Under the pieces are notes generated by a model that worked only from the letters and a program-made list of their open reading frames with translations, was not told the origin of the DNA and did no database searches. This document shows, piece by piece, positions 1-5,559 of a DNA stretch of 9,348 nt. Where the stretch lies: positions 1 to 9,348 of the forward strand of contig DMHA01000393.1 of assembly GCA_003449615.1 (NCBI GenBank), written 5' to 3'. This DNA is from Flavobacterium sp. (GTDB taxonomy: Bacteria > Bacteroidota > Bacteroidia > Flavobacteriales > Flavobacteriaceae). Position 1 is the stretch's first letter. Each line of letters opens with the position of its first letter. Position numbers and translations under genes: made by a program.

Positions 1-546
1 AACAACAATAATCTCAAAATGACCTGGATTGAAATTCACAATCATTTTTTTATCGTCCTTATTTTTGGAGGCATCTAAAATTTTGGTTACCAAAATACTA
101 TTGGCGTGCTTGTAATTGAAAGTGCCAAATTGGTCAATAAAAAAATTATTGATATTCACGTATGGAATATAAACCGTGTTCATTTGGTAATTTGTGATTT
201 CGTCAAAAGCAAAAAAATCGGTCTCGAAAACCTTCGTATTGTATTGTAAATAACTTCCCAAGAAATTCTCGTCAAAAAGCGGTTCTGGTACAAAAGTCGA
301 AAGATTGTTGTTGTGAATGACTAATATTTCATCATAAGAATCCTTTAATTCTGGGTTGTCCCTAAAAGCATCGGCAAACAATTCTTCGATTTTGGTGGTT
401 TTGCGAAAAGTATCAAAATGAATTTCCTTTACTGAAACTATTACATTATTTAAAGTATCAAAAACACAAAATGAAAGCCCTGTCAGGGAAACCTGAAGCG
501 AGAGTTTTTTGTATTTTTTATCGGTAATGTTAGTGTTAATGGACAT
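1..546 (-). CDS. DUF3822 family protein, 3' end beyond window
   Basis: The frame is open from an ATG at 546 to base 1, giving 182 codons; the C-terminal part lies outside the window. The product begins MSINTNITDKKYKKLSLQVS and has no signal peptide or membrane segment, so it should be cytoplasmic. I recognise it as DUF3822, a Bacteroidota family of roughly 270 residues. I recall that a structural-genomics relative has an actin/ASKHA-like ATPase fold, but I cannot see ATP-site residues clearly in this fragment. In Flavobacteria I associate this gene with rsmD (16S rRNA methyltransferase) on its far side and with the divergent RecD-like helicase found here. No other in-frame ATG occurs until late in the fragment, so the start is secure. 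A TAnnTTTG box ends only five bases before the ATG, so the transcript may be nearly leaderless. Function unknown. Confidence 0.8.
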   Translation of the reverse strand, partial: MSINTNITDKKYKKLSLQVSLTGLSFCVFDTLNNVIVSVKEIHFDTFRKTTKIEELFADAFRDNPELKDSYDEILVIHNNNLSTFVPEPLFDENFLGSYLQYNTKVFETDFFAFDEITNYQMNTVYIPYVNINNFFIDQFGTFNYKHANSILVTKILDASKNKDDKKMIVNFNPGHFEIIVV

Positions 547-551
547 AGTTG

Positions 552-582
552 CAAACTTACAAAATTTCAATGGCAATAGCAA
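552..582 (-). promoter_or_regulatory. Promoter of the DUF3822 gene
   Basis: On the minus strand a perfect Bacteroidota -7 box, TAAGTTTG, lies at 559-552. A TTG within a T-run (582-580) lies 20 bases upstream, matching the usual -33 spacing. Transcription would start near 547-544, at or next to the ATG at 546. The -33 element falls inside the hexamer repeat array. Confidence 0.5.
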
Positions 583-693
583 AAATCAATTGCAATGGCA
601 AATTCAATGAAAATAACAAAAATCAATTGCTATAACATAAATCTATTCCAACAATTGAAAATTGCCATTGCCATTGTAATTGATATTGAAATT
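563..693. repeat. Inverted pair of period-6 CAANNN / TTGNNN arrays
   Basis: On the left, CAA recurs at 568, 574, 580, 587, 593, 599 and 605, which is period 6 with one slip. On the right, TTG recurs at 655, 662, 668, 674, 680 and 686. The two halves are complementary: GCAATGGC (592-599) matches GCCATTGC (664-671) and TTCAAT (603-608) matches ATTGAA (654-659), so they could fold together. A 14-base direct repeat, CAAAAATCAATTGC, occurs at 580-593 and 617-630. The array fills the gap between two divergent genes. Confidence 0.7.
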
Positions 694-699
694 CTTTCC

Positions 700-707
700 T
701 TACTTTG
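700..707 (+). promoter_or_regulatory. Candidate -7 box of the RecD-like helicase gene
   Basis: TTACTTTG matches TAnnTTTG with one mismatch and lies 17 bases before the ATG at 725. The nearest upstream TTG (674) is 23 bases away, longer than usual. Weak support. Confidence 0.3.
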
Positions 708-724
708 CAGTCAAATTATCATAA

Positions 725-2146
725 ATGGATTCCTCCTTGTTTTATAGCCTTTTACTGAAAAAATTCCCGTTTAAACCAACTTATAAGCAGGATATATTTT
801 TTCAAAAAATTGCTATTTTCCTGACTGACAATTACAATAACTCGATTTTTGTTTTGAAAGGCTATGCAGGAACTGGAAAAACAACCGTTATTTCTACGAT
901 AGTTAATAACTTAATTGAAATCAATAAAAAGTATGTTTTGCTGGCGCCAACGGGTCGAGCAGCCAAAGTAATTGCGAATTATTCGAACAAACCCGCTTTT
1001 ACAATTCACAAAAAAATTTACTTTCCCAAAAAATCTTCGGGTGGCGGTGTTTCTTTTATTTTGCAACAAAACAAACATACCAACACCATTTTTATTGTCG
1101 ATGAGGCTTCGATGATTTCCGACACGAATTCGGATTCTAAGTTGTATGAAAACGGTTCTTTGCTCGACGATTTGATTTCATACATTTATTCAGGGACGAA
1201 TTGCAAGATGATTCTTTTGGGAGATACGGCTCAATTACCGCCCGTGAATTTGGACATTAGTCCGGCTTTGGATATTCAAACTTTGGGGTTGAATTACAAT
1301 AAAGAAATCGAACATATTGAGTTGGACGAAGTAATGCGTCAGGAAGAAAACTCTGGAATTTTGCATAATGCCACCGAACTTCGGGAATTATTGAAAGATT
1401 CTTTTATCAGCGACTTTAAATTTAATCTCAAAAAATTTAAAGATATTGTCCGATTGACCGATGGTTATGACATTCAAGACGCCATCAATTCCGCTTATAG
1501 CAATTACAGCATAGAAGATACTGCTTTTATTGTTCGCTCGAATAAACGAGCCAATCAATATAATGAACAAATTCGCTCGAAAATTCTAGATAAAGAAAGC
1601 GAATTATCGACAGGAGATTTTTTGATGGTCGTAAAAAACAATTATTTTTGGCTCAAAGATTCCGATGAAGCTGGTTTTATTGCCAATGGCGATATTATTG
1701 AAGTGTTGGAAATTTTTAAAATCCAAGAATTATATAGTTTCAAATTTGCCAAAGTAAAAATTAGAATGGTCGATTATCCCAATCAAATTCCGTTTGAAAC
1801 TGTCCTATTATTGGATACCATCAAAAGCGAATCGCCTTCCTTGACTTATGAAGAATCCAATAGATTGTATCAGGAAGTTTTGAAGGATTATGAAGGCGAA
1901 ACCAAGTTCAAGCAATTCCAAAAAGTGAAAGCCAACGAGTATTTCAACGGTTTGCAAGTCAAGTTTTCGTATGCAATAACCTGTCATAAATCGCAAGGAG
2001 GTCAGTGGAATACGGTTTTTATCGAGCAACCTTATCTGCCCGACGGCATCAATAGAGATTACATTCGATGGCTCTATACTGCAATGACCAGAGCTAAAAA
2101 TAAATTGTATTTAATTGGATTTAAGGATGACAGTTTTGTAGAATAA
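725..2146 (+). CDS. RecD-like superfamily 1 DNA helicase (AAA family ATPase)
   Basis: This 473-residue single-polypeptide helicase hydrolyses ATP to translocate on or unwind DNA and probably acts in repair or recombination. The SF1B motifs are in order: Walker A GYAGTGKTT (46-54), motif Ia APTGRAAKV (74-82), Walker B VDEASM (125-130), motif III GDTAQLPPV (166-174), the arginine motif DEVMRQ (201-206), motif V AITCHKSQGGQW (417-428) and motif VI YTAMTRAK (451-458). This is the RecD/TraA layout with a UvrD_C_2-type end. It is much shorter than RecD2 (over 700 residues) because the N-terminal helix-hairpin-helix region is absent. No recB or recC is in view, so it is probably not a RecBCD subunit. 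It diverges from the DUF3822 gene and converges with the permease gene. All motifs are intact; the exact biological role is not known to me. Confidence 0.9.
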   Translation: MDSSLFYSLLLKKFPFKPTYKQDIFFQKIAIFLTDNYNNSIFVLKGYAGTGKTTVISTIVNNLIEINKKYVLLAPTGRAAKVIANYSNKPAFTIHKKIYFPKKSSGGGVSFILQQNKHTNTIFIVDEASMISDTNSDSKLYENGSLLDDLISYIYSGTNCKMILLGDTAQLPPVNLDISPALDIQTLGLNYNKEIEHIELDEVMRQEENSGILHNATELRELLKDSFISDFKFNLKKFKDIVRLTDGYDIQDAINSAYSNYSIEDTAFIVRSNKRANQYNEQIRSKILDKESELSTGDFLMVVKNNYFWLKDSDEAGFIANGDIIEVLEIFKIQELYSFKFAKVKIRMVDYPNQIPFETVLLLDTIKSESPSLTYEESNRLYQEVLKDYEGETKFKQFQKVKANEYFNGLQVKFSYAITCHKSQGGQWNTVFIEQPYLPDGINRDYIRWLYTAMTRAKNKLYLIGFKDDSFVE

Positions 2147-2173
2147 ATAGAAATCACATCATTGTCAAGAATT

Positions 2174-2935
2174 TTAGAAAACATCATAAGCAAACCGAAT
2201 TAAAGTGCCAATAACAACCATCAGAAAAAAAATTCGGATAAACTTATTCCCTTTTTGAATGGCTAATTTGGCCCCAAGCCAACCGCCAAAAGCATTGCTA
2301 AAAGCCATAGGAATGGCAATAGTCCAGATAATTTTTCCTTTGAGCATAAACAAACAAATCGATCCAAAATTGGTAGCCAAATTCACCATTTTGGCATTGG
2401 CAGAAGCGTGCAAAAAATCAAATCCCATCAAGGCTATAAAGGCCAAAACCAGAAAACTTCCCGTTCCAGGGCCAATGAATCCGTCATAAAAACCCACCAC
2501 AAAACTGATAAGAACAGCATAAAAAATTTGGGTTCGGGCAGAATTTGATTTTATAATATGTTGTCCAAAATTTTTTTGAGCATAAGTATAAACAACCAAA
2601 AGCGACAAGACCACTAGCAATAATGGTTTCATAAAATCATTGCTAATGTAAGTCAACAAAGTCGAACCCAAAAAAGCCGAAGGAAATGCCAAAACCATCA
2701 TTATTAGCAATAATTTCCAATTCATATCCACCTTTTTGAGGTATTGATATGCGGCGAATGAAGTACCACTAAAAGCAGGAATTTTAAGGCTTCCGATGAC
2801 GGTAGAAACAGGAAGATTGGGTAACAGAATCAGTCCAACTGGGGTTTGTATTAATCCTCCTCCACCCACAATTGCATCAATAAATCCTGCAACAAAAGCA
2901 GCCAGACAAAGTAAAATGAGGATGTAAGAATCCAT
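2174..2935 (-). CDS. TSUP (TauE/SafE) family membrane permease
   Basis: This 253-residue integral inner-membrane protein belongs to the sulfite exporter TauE/SafE family (PF01925). Members move anions such as sulfite, sulfoacetate or thiosulfate, or other organic or sulfur compounds; the substrate here cannot be read from sequence. The two-fold repeat of the family is visible. The first half carries GFIDAIVGGGGLIQTP (17-32), and the second carries GFYDGFIGPGTGSF (148-161) followed by a NAKMVNLATN segment. Hydrophobic stretches suggest about eight helices. The chosen start gives a first helix immediately (MDSYILILLCLAAF), as is normal for the family. No sulfur-metabolism gene is adjacent. The gene is probably monocistronic and converges on the helicase with only 27 bases between stops. 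A weak -7-like TTAATTTG lies at 2961-2954. Confidence 0.88.
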   Translation of the reverse strand: MDSYILILLCLAAFVAGFIDAIVGGGGLIQTPVGLILLPNLPVSTVIGSLKIPAFSGTSFAAYQYLKKVDMNWKLLLIMMVLAFPSAFLGSTLLTYISNDFMKPLLLVVLSLLVVYTYAQKNFGQHIIKSNSARTQIFYAVLISFVVGFYDGFIGPGTGSFLVLAFIALMGFDFLHASANAKMVNLATNFGSICLFMLKGKIIWTIAIPMAFSNAFGGWLGAKLAIQKGNKFIRIFFLMVVIGTLIRFAYDVF

Positions 2936-3005
2936 TTTTTTTTAAAATTTCAGCAAATTAATATAAGTTTAATTCTTAATTTATCTTTGGATTAAAAGTT
3001 ATAAA

Positions 3006-3047
3006 ATTCCAAATTTCAAATTCCAAATTCCAAATTTCAAATTCCAA
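3006..3047. repeat. Heptamer tandem array, six ATTYCAA units
   Basis: Six contiguous 7-base units read ATTCCAA, ATTTCAA, ATTCCAA, ATTCCAA, ATTTCAA, ATTCCAA. The array is therefore also a perfect 2 x 21-base duplication (3006-3026 and 3027-3047). It lies upstream of the permease gene (minus) and downstream of the lipoprotein gene (minus). No open frame runs through it. Confidence 0.9.
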
Positions 3048-3090
3048 GTAATTCAAACCGTATTTTTGAAGTTGATAAATTGACAAAAAA

Positions 3091-4164
3091 TCATTCCGAA
3101 ACTTTTATTTCAAACATTTTATCCCAGTTTTTACCAGTAACAAAAATGGTTTTTGTTTTGGGGTTAAAGGCGATTCCGTTTAGGACATTGGTGTCAGTAA
3201 GTTTAGTGATTTTCTTTTCCAAAACGGCAAGATTTATGATTCCTTCGACCGCTCCTGTTTTTGGATTTATAACAGCAATTGCATTTTTTTGATATACATT
3301 TCCATAGATTTTCCCATCAATCCATTCCAATTCGTTAACGGCTGGCACTTTTGAATCCAAAGAATAAACATTAATATGATTCAATTCTTTAAAAGTTTCA
3401 GGATCTAAAATATGGATAGTTTCAGAGCTATCAGTCATATACAAATTTTTTCCATCGCTTGTCAATCCCCAACCTTCCATTTTTTTGTAATATTGAAAAG
3501 TTTTTTCCTTTTTGAAAGTATCTGCATTATAAACATAACCTTCATTATTTTGATAAGTCAATTGATACACTTTATTATTAAGAATTGTGATTCCTTCGCC
3601 AAAAAATTGTTCGGCTAATTCAACTTTTTTATATACTTTTCCAGTTTTATAATCAGTTTTTCTTAAACTAGAAATCCCTTTTTTACCTGAAGGTCCAGTT
3701 CCGTTTCCAGTTCCTTCATAAAGTGTATCACGGTAAAATTCTAGTCCTTGAGTATAGGCTAGGGTGTCGTGTGGATAAGTATTTACAATAGTATAATTCA
3801 ATAATTTAGGCGTCACATTAGAGACTAATTCGATTTTAGTAGTTGCTTCAGAATAATCGTTATCAAAATAAACCACAGCTTTGAGGTTTTGATTTCCAAA
3901 TTTTTGGTCTATTAAATTGAAAATCAATTTTTCCAATCCTTTTTTGGAACCAATTTTTATCTCATTATTATAGTAAATGATGCTATCTACATCTTTTTCA
4001 TTAGGGTTTAAAATCCCCAATTCTAAAGATTCTTGTGATTGATACTGTGCCTTAATTTTTGAGTCATCGAAAGTAAACAAAGAATTTTCACCTTTTTTTG
4101 TGCCTCCACAATTAGCCAAACTAATTCCTAATAAAATGATAAATAAGAAGTTATAATTTTTCAT
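3091..4164 (-). CDS. Glutaminyl-peptide cyclotransferase family lipoprotein
   Basis: The 357-residue product belongs to the plant-type glutaminyl cyclase family (PF05096), whose members convert N-terminal glutamine of proteins to pyroglutamate. The start at 4164 gives a lipoprotein signal peptide: KNYN, a hydrophobic core, then lipobox LANC with lipidated Cys19. A further 48 upstream codons are open to 4308, but they run through the SRP RNA and would bury the signal, so I reject them. Residues 20-120 form a linker plus a small beta-rich region. The beta-propeller follows from about 124, with the family signature HDTLAYTQGLEF (132-143), then GEGITIL, EGWGLTSDGKNLYMTD, NELEWIDGKIYGN and LNGIAFNP. 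After Cys19 comes GGTKKG, without the acidic surface-export signal of Bacteroidota, so a periplasm-facing location is likely. Catalytic activity is inferred from family only. Confidence 0.85.
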   Translation of the reverse strand: MKNYNFLFIILLGISLANCGGTKKGENSLFTFDDSKIKAQYQSQESLELGILNPNEKDVDSIIYYNNEIKIGSKKGLEKLIFNLIDQKFGNQNLKAVVYFDNDYSEATTKIELVSNVTPKLLNYTIVNTYPHDTLAYTQGLEFYRDTLYEGTGNGTGPSGKKGISSLRKTDYKTGKVYKKVELAEQFFGEGITILNNKVYQLTYQNNEGYVYNADTFKKEKTFQYYKKMEGWGLTSDGKNLYMTDSSETIHILDPETFKELNHINVYSLDSKVPAVNELEWIDGKIYGNVYQKNAIAVINPKTGAVEGIINLAVLEKKITKLTDTNVLNGIAFNPKTKTIFVTGKNWDKMFEIKVSE

Positions 4165-4219
4165 ATATAAAAATTTTGATGTTGCAATATACAATGATAT
4201 TTTAATAGGAACAAAGTCC

Positions 4220-4249
4220 TTGCAAAAATATAAAAAGAGTGTATCTTTG
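4220..4249 (+). promoter_or_regulatory. SRP RNA promoter (-33 TTG, -7 TATCTTTG)
   Basis: A TTG at 4220-4222 is followed after 19 bases by a perfect TAnnTTTG box, TATCTTTG (4242-4249). Transcription would start around 4254, exactly where the pairing 5' end of the SRP RNA begins. This agreement makes it the best-supported promoter in the window. Confidence 0.8.
4223..4230 (-). promoter_or_regulatory. Candidate -7 box of the cyclotransferase lipoprotein gene
   Basis: The minus strand reads TATTTTTG here, a full match to TAnnTTTG, giving a leader of about 50 bases before the ATG at 4164. No well-spaced TTG is seen upstream, and such boxes arise by chance in AT-rich DNA. It lies inside the -33/-7 spacer of the divergent SRP RNA promoter. 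Confidence 0.35.
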
Positions 4250-4253
4250 CACC

Positions 4254-4346
4254 GGCAAGTCCTACACGACCAGCTCCTGCAAAATCCCCCAGGATGGGAA
4301 CATAGCAAGGGTAAGTGGTTGAGCGGTGCGATGTAGGTCGCTTGCC
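4254..4346 (+). ncRNA. ffs: Signal recognition particle RNA, small bacterial type (4.5S)
   Basis: This RNA scaffolds Ffh in the signal recognition particle, which targets nascent membrane and secreted proteins to the inner membrane. The ends pair: GGCAAG (4254-4259) with CTTGCC (4341-4346), and CCTACA (4261-4266) with TGTAGG (4332-4337). The apex holds the Ffh-binding region: CAGGAT, a GGGA tetraloop of GNRA type, then ACATAGCAAGGG. This corresponds to the conserved AGG...AGCA internal loops of the E. coli RNA (tetraloop GGAA there). The length, about 93 bases, fits the Alu-less small type. A strong promoter lies just upstream and a terminator just downstream, so it is an independent transcription unit. 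It diverges from the lipoprotein gene. The mature ends are estimated from pairing and could shift by a few bases. Confidence 0.92.
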
Positions 4347-4351
4347 ATTTT

Positions 4352-4391
4352 ATTTCTTGCAGAAATAGTCTTCCTTTGAGAAGATTTTTTT
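4352..4391 (+). terminator. SRP RNA terminator
   Basis: Two hairpins follow the RNA. The first is ATTTCT-tgc-AGAAAT (4352-4366), a perfect 6-base-pair stem. The second pairs AGTCTTC (4367-4373) with GAAGATT (4380-4386), seven pairs including one G-U, and continues into a T-run ending at 4391. This is a typical intrinsic terminator. Confidence 0.7.
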
Positions 4392-4398
4392 ATTTTTG
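4391..4398 (+). promoter_or_regulatory. Candidate -7 box of the SDR gene
   Basis: TATTTTTG fully matches TAnnTTTG and overlaps the last base of the upstream terminator T-run. It would give a leader of about 40 bases. No TTG sits at the usual upstream spacing, so support is modest. Confidence 0.35.
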
Positions 4399-4418
4399 GA
4401 CATAGCTAGTCTTCCAAA

Positions 4419-4446
4419 TCTAAACTCTAAACTCTAAAATCTGAAA
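4419..4446. repeat. Heptamer array abutting the SDR start codon
   Basis: Four 7-base units read TCTAAAC, TCTAAAC, TCTAAAA, TCTGAAA. The last unit ends on the A of the ATG at 4446, so the whole ribosome-binding region of the dehydrogenase gene is repeat sequence. Confidence 0.75.
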
Positions 4447-5249
4447 TGGAAAAAGTAGTTTTAATCACAGGCGGTTCATCGGGAATAGGAAAATCTATCG
4501 GCGAATTTTTGCACCAAAAAGGATTCGTTGTTTATGGGACAAGTCGTAATCCAGAACGGATATCAAATTCGGTTTTTCCATTAATTGCTTTAGATGTTCG
4601 GAATACAGACACTATTCAAGCGGCTGTTGCCAAAGTGATTGCCACCTCAGGTCGATTGGATACAGTTATTAATAATGCTGGAGTAGGAATTACAGGACCT
4701 TTGGAAGAAATTCCAACTGCCGAAATCAAGAATAATTTCGAGACCAATTTTTTTGGTCCTATTGAAGTGATGAAAGCCGTTTTGCCACAAATGCGTTCCC
4801 AAAAATCGGGCTTGATTATCAATATCACTTCTATTGCGGGCTATATGGGTTTGCCGTATCGCGGTGTTTATTCAGCATCGAAAGGAGCTTTGGAATTGAT
4901 AACAGAAGCTTTGCGAATGGAAGTAAAATCCTTTGGAATTCAGATTACGAATGTGGCTCCGGGTGATTTTGCCACCAATATCGCTTCGGGACGTTTTCAC
5001 GCTCCTTTATTGGAAAATTCGGCATACCAAATTCCTTACGGAAATACTTTGAAATTGATGGACGAACATGTGGATAGTGGCAATAATCCCAACGAAATGG
5101 CGGAAGCTATTTTTAAAATCATTCAAAATCCAAATCCAAAAATTCATTATAAAGTAGGTGCTTTTATGCAAAAATTCTCTATTGTTTTAAAGCGAATTTT
5201 GCCTGATAAAGTTTATGAAAAAATGTTGATGAATCATTATAAATTGTAA
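4446..5249 (+). CDS. Classical short-chain dehydrogenase/reductase (SDR)
   Basis: This 267-residue cytoplasmic NAD(P)-dependent oxidoreductase has a complete classical SDR set. The cofactor loop is TGGSSGIG (8-15), the D-V pair is at 50-51, NNAG is at 76-79, and the catalytic tetrad is Asn101, Ser129, Tyr142 and Lys146 (YSASK 142-146). Arg34 after the second strand (TSRNP) favours NADPH, though this is inference. After the active site, APGDFATNIASG is the usual substrate-side loop region. A basic, hydrophobic tail (KFSIVLKRILPDKVYEKML) could touch the membrane or form helices. The substrate cannot be assigned; it resembles the broad SDR group often labelled as retinol or 17-beta-hydroxysteroid dehydrogenase-like. 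It appears monocistronic, between the SRP RNA and the transaldolase leader, with heptamer repeats at both ends. Confidence 0.92.
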   Translation: MEKVVLITGGSSGIGKSIGEFLHQKGFVVYGTSRNPERISNSVFPLIALDVRNTDTIQAAVAKVIATSGRLDTVINNAGVGITGPLEEIPTAEIKNNFETNFFGPIEVMKAVLPQMRSQKSGLIINITSIAGYMGLPYRGVYSASKGALELITEALRMEVKSFGIQITNVAPGDFATNIASGRFHAPLLENSAYQIPYGNTLKLMDEHVDSGNNPNEMAEAIFKIIQNPNPKIHYKVGAFMQKFSIVLKRILPDKVYEKMLMNHYKL

Positions 5250-5263
5250 GAAGGGAAGATTTT

Positions 5264-5291
5264 AGATTGCAGATTTCAGATTTCAGATTTC
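5264..5291. repeat. Heptamer array downstream of the SDR gene
   Basis: The units are AGATTGC, AGATTTC, AGATTTC, AGATTTC, followed by a decayed AGATTAT. AGATTTC is the reverse complement of the circularly permuted TCTGAAA unit found before the SDR gene, so the gene is bracketed by related heptamers in opposite orientation. Confidence 0.8.
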
Positions 5292-5354
5292 AGATTATAA
5301 ATAGATGGAAGAGGGAAGAAAAACGAGAAAAAATGGTTGGACTCATTATATATA

Positions 5355-5362
5355 TAATTTTG
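5355..5362 (+). promoter_or_regulatory. Candidate -7 box of the transaldolase leader transcript
   Basis: TAATTTTG fully matches TAnnTTTG. The nearest TTG upstream (5337-5339) is 15 bases away, shorter than usual. Transcription from here would give a leader of about 190 bases carrying the structured element at 5416-5528. Confidence 0.4.
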
Positions 5363-5373
5363 TAATTTGATTT

Positions 5374-5397
5374 TTGCAATTGCAATTGTTATTGATT
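5374..5397. repeat. Period-6 TTGNNN array
   Basis: Four hexamers, TTGCAA, TTGCAA, TTGTTA and TTGATT, are contiguous. They match the pattern of the right half of the array at 563-693. Confidence 0.6.
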
Positions 5398-5415
5398 TCG
5401 TAAATTGCTACCGAA

Positions 5416-5528
5416 ATTTGCGTGAGGGATTGAAGTGGAGCTCTTTTTTATTTGGCGATTTTTAGCCAAATAAAAAAAGCGGGAACGGAAAGCCCGACCC
5501 GAAGTTTTTACGAAGGGGCACGCGCAAA
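5416..5528 (+). ncRNA. Structured RNA resembling the Flavo-1 motif, in transaldolase leader
   Basis: Three local features mark a folded RNA. An outer stem pairs GCGTG (5420-5424) with CACGC (5519-5523). An apical hairpin pairs TTTTTTATTTGGC (5444-5456) with GCCAAATAAAAAA (5465-5477), 13 pairs with an 8-base loop. A 3' part has two CCC runs (AGCCCGACCC, 5491-5500) facing GGGG (5515-5518) and a GAGGGATTGAAG strand (5424-5435). The GC-rich islands contrast with the AT-rich surroundings. From memory, the pattern GCGTGAGGGAT...AGCCCGACCC...GGGGCACGC recurs between genes in Flavobacteria and corresponds to the Flavo-1 RNA motif; I could not check this. A TTG-initiated frame through it (from 5452) is not a credible protein start. 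It ends about 32 bases before the transaldolase ATG on the same strand, so it could be a cis-acting leader or a separate small RNA. Confidence 0.6.
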
Positions 5529-5559
5529 ATTATTAAAACTCACAAATAAATTTAATTAT

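Noticed and set aside
2259..2489. Plus-strand open frame opposite the permease gene
   Set aside because: Antisense shadow of a clear TSUP gene with no recognisable product; the same holds for frames at 1388-1570, 1808-2029, 3080-3292, 3412-3618, 4616-4828, 5697-5885, 7313-7573 and 8200-8460.
3006..3047. CRISPR-like array
   Set aside because: Units are 7 bases with no spacers, and no cas gene is present.
4165..4308. 48-codon N-terminal extension of the cyclotransferase lipoprotein
   Set aside because: It reads antisense through the SRP RNA gene, is rich in Cys and Arg unlike the rest, and would place the lipoprotein signal peptide internally.
4254..4346. tRNA or tmRNA
   Set aside because: No T-arm or CCA-type end; pairing and the AGG...AGCA apex fit SRP RNA.
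5452..5559. 36-codon N-terminal extension of transaldolase from a TTG
   Set aside because: It runs through the structured RNA element; the family protein begins with [14 protein letters not shown] sequence at 5560.
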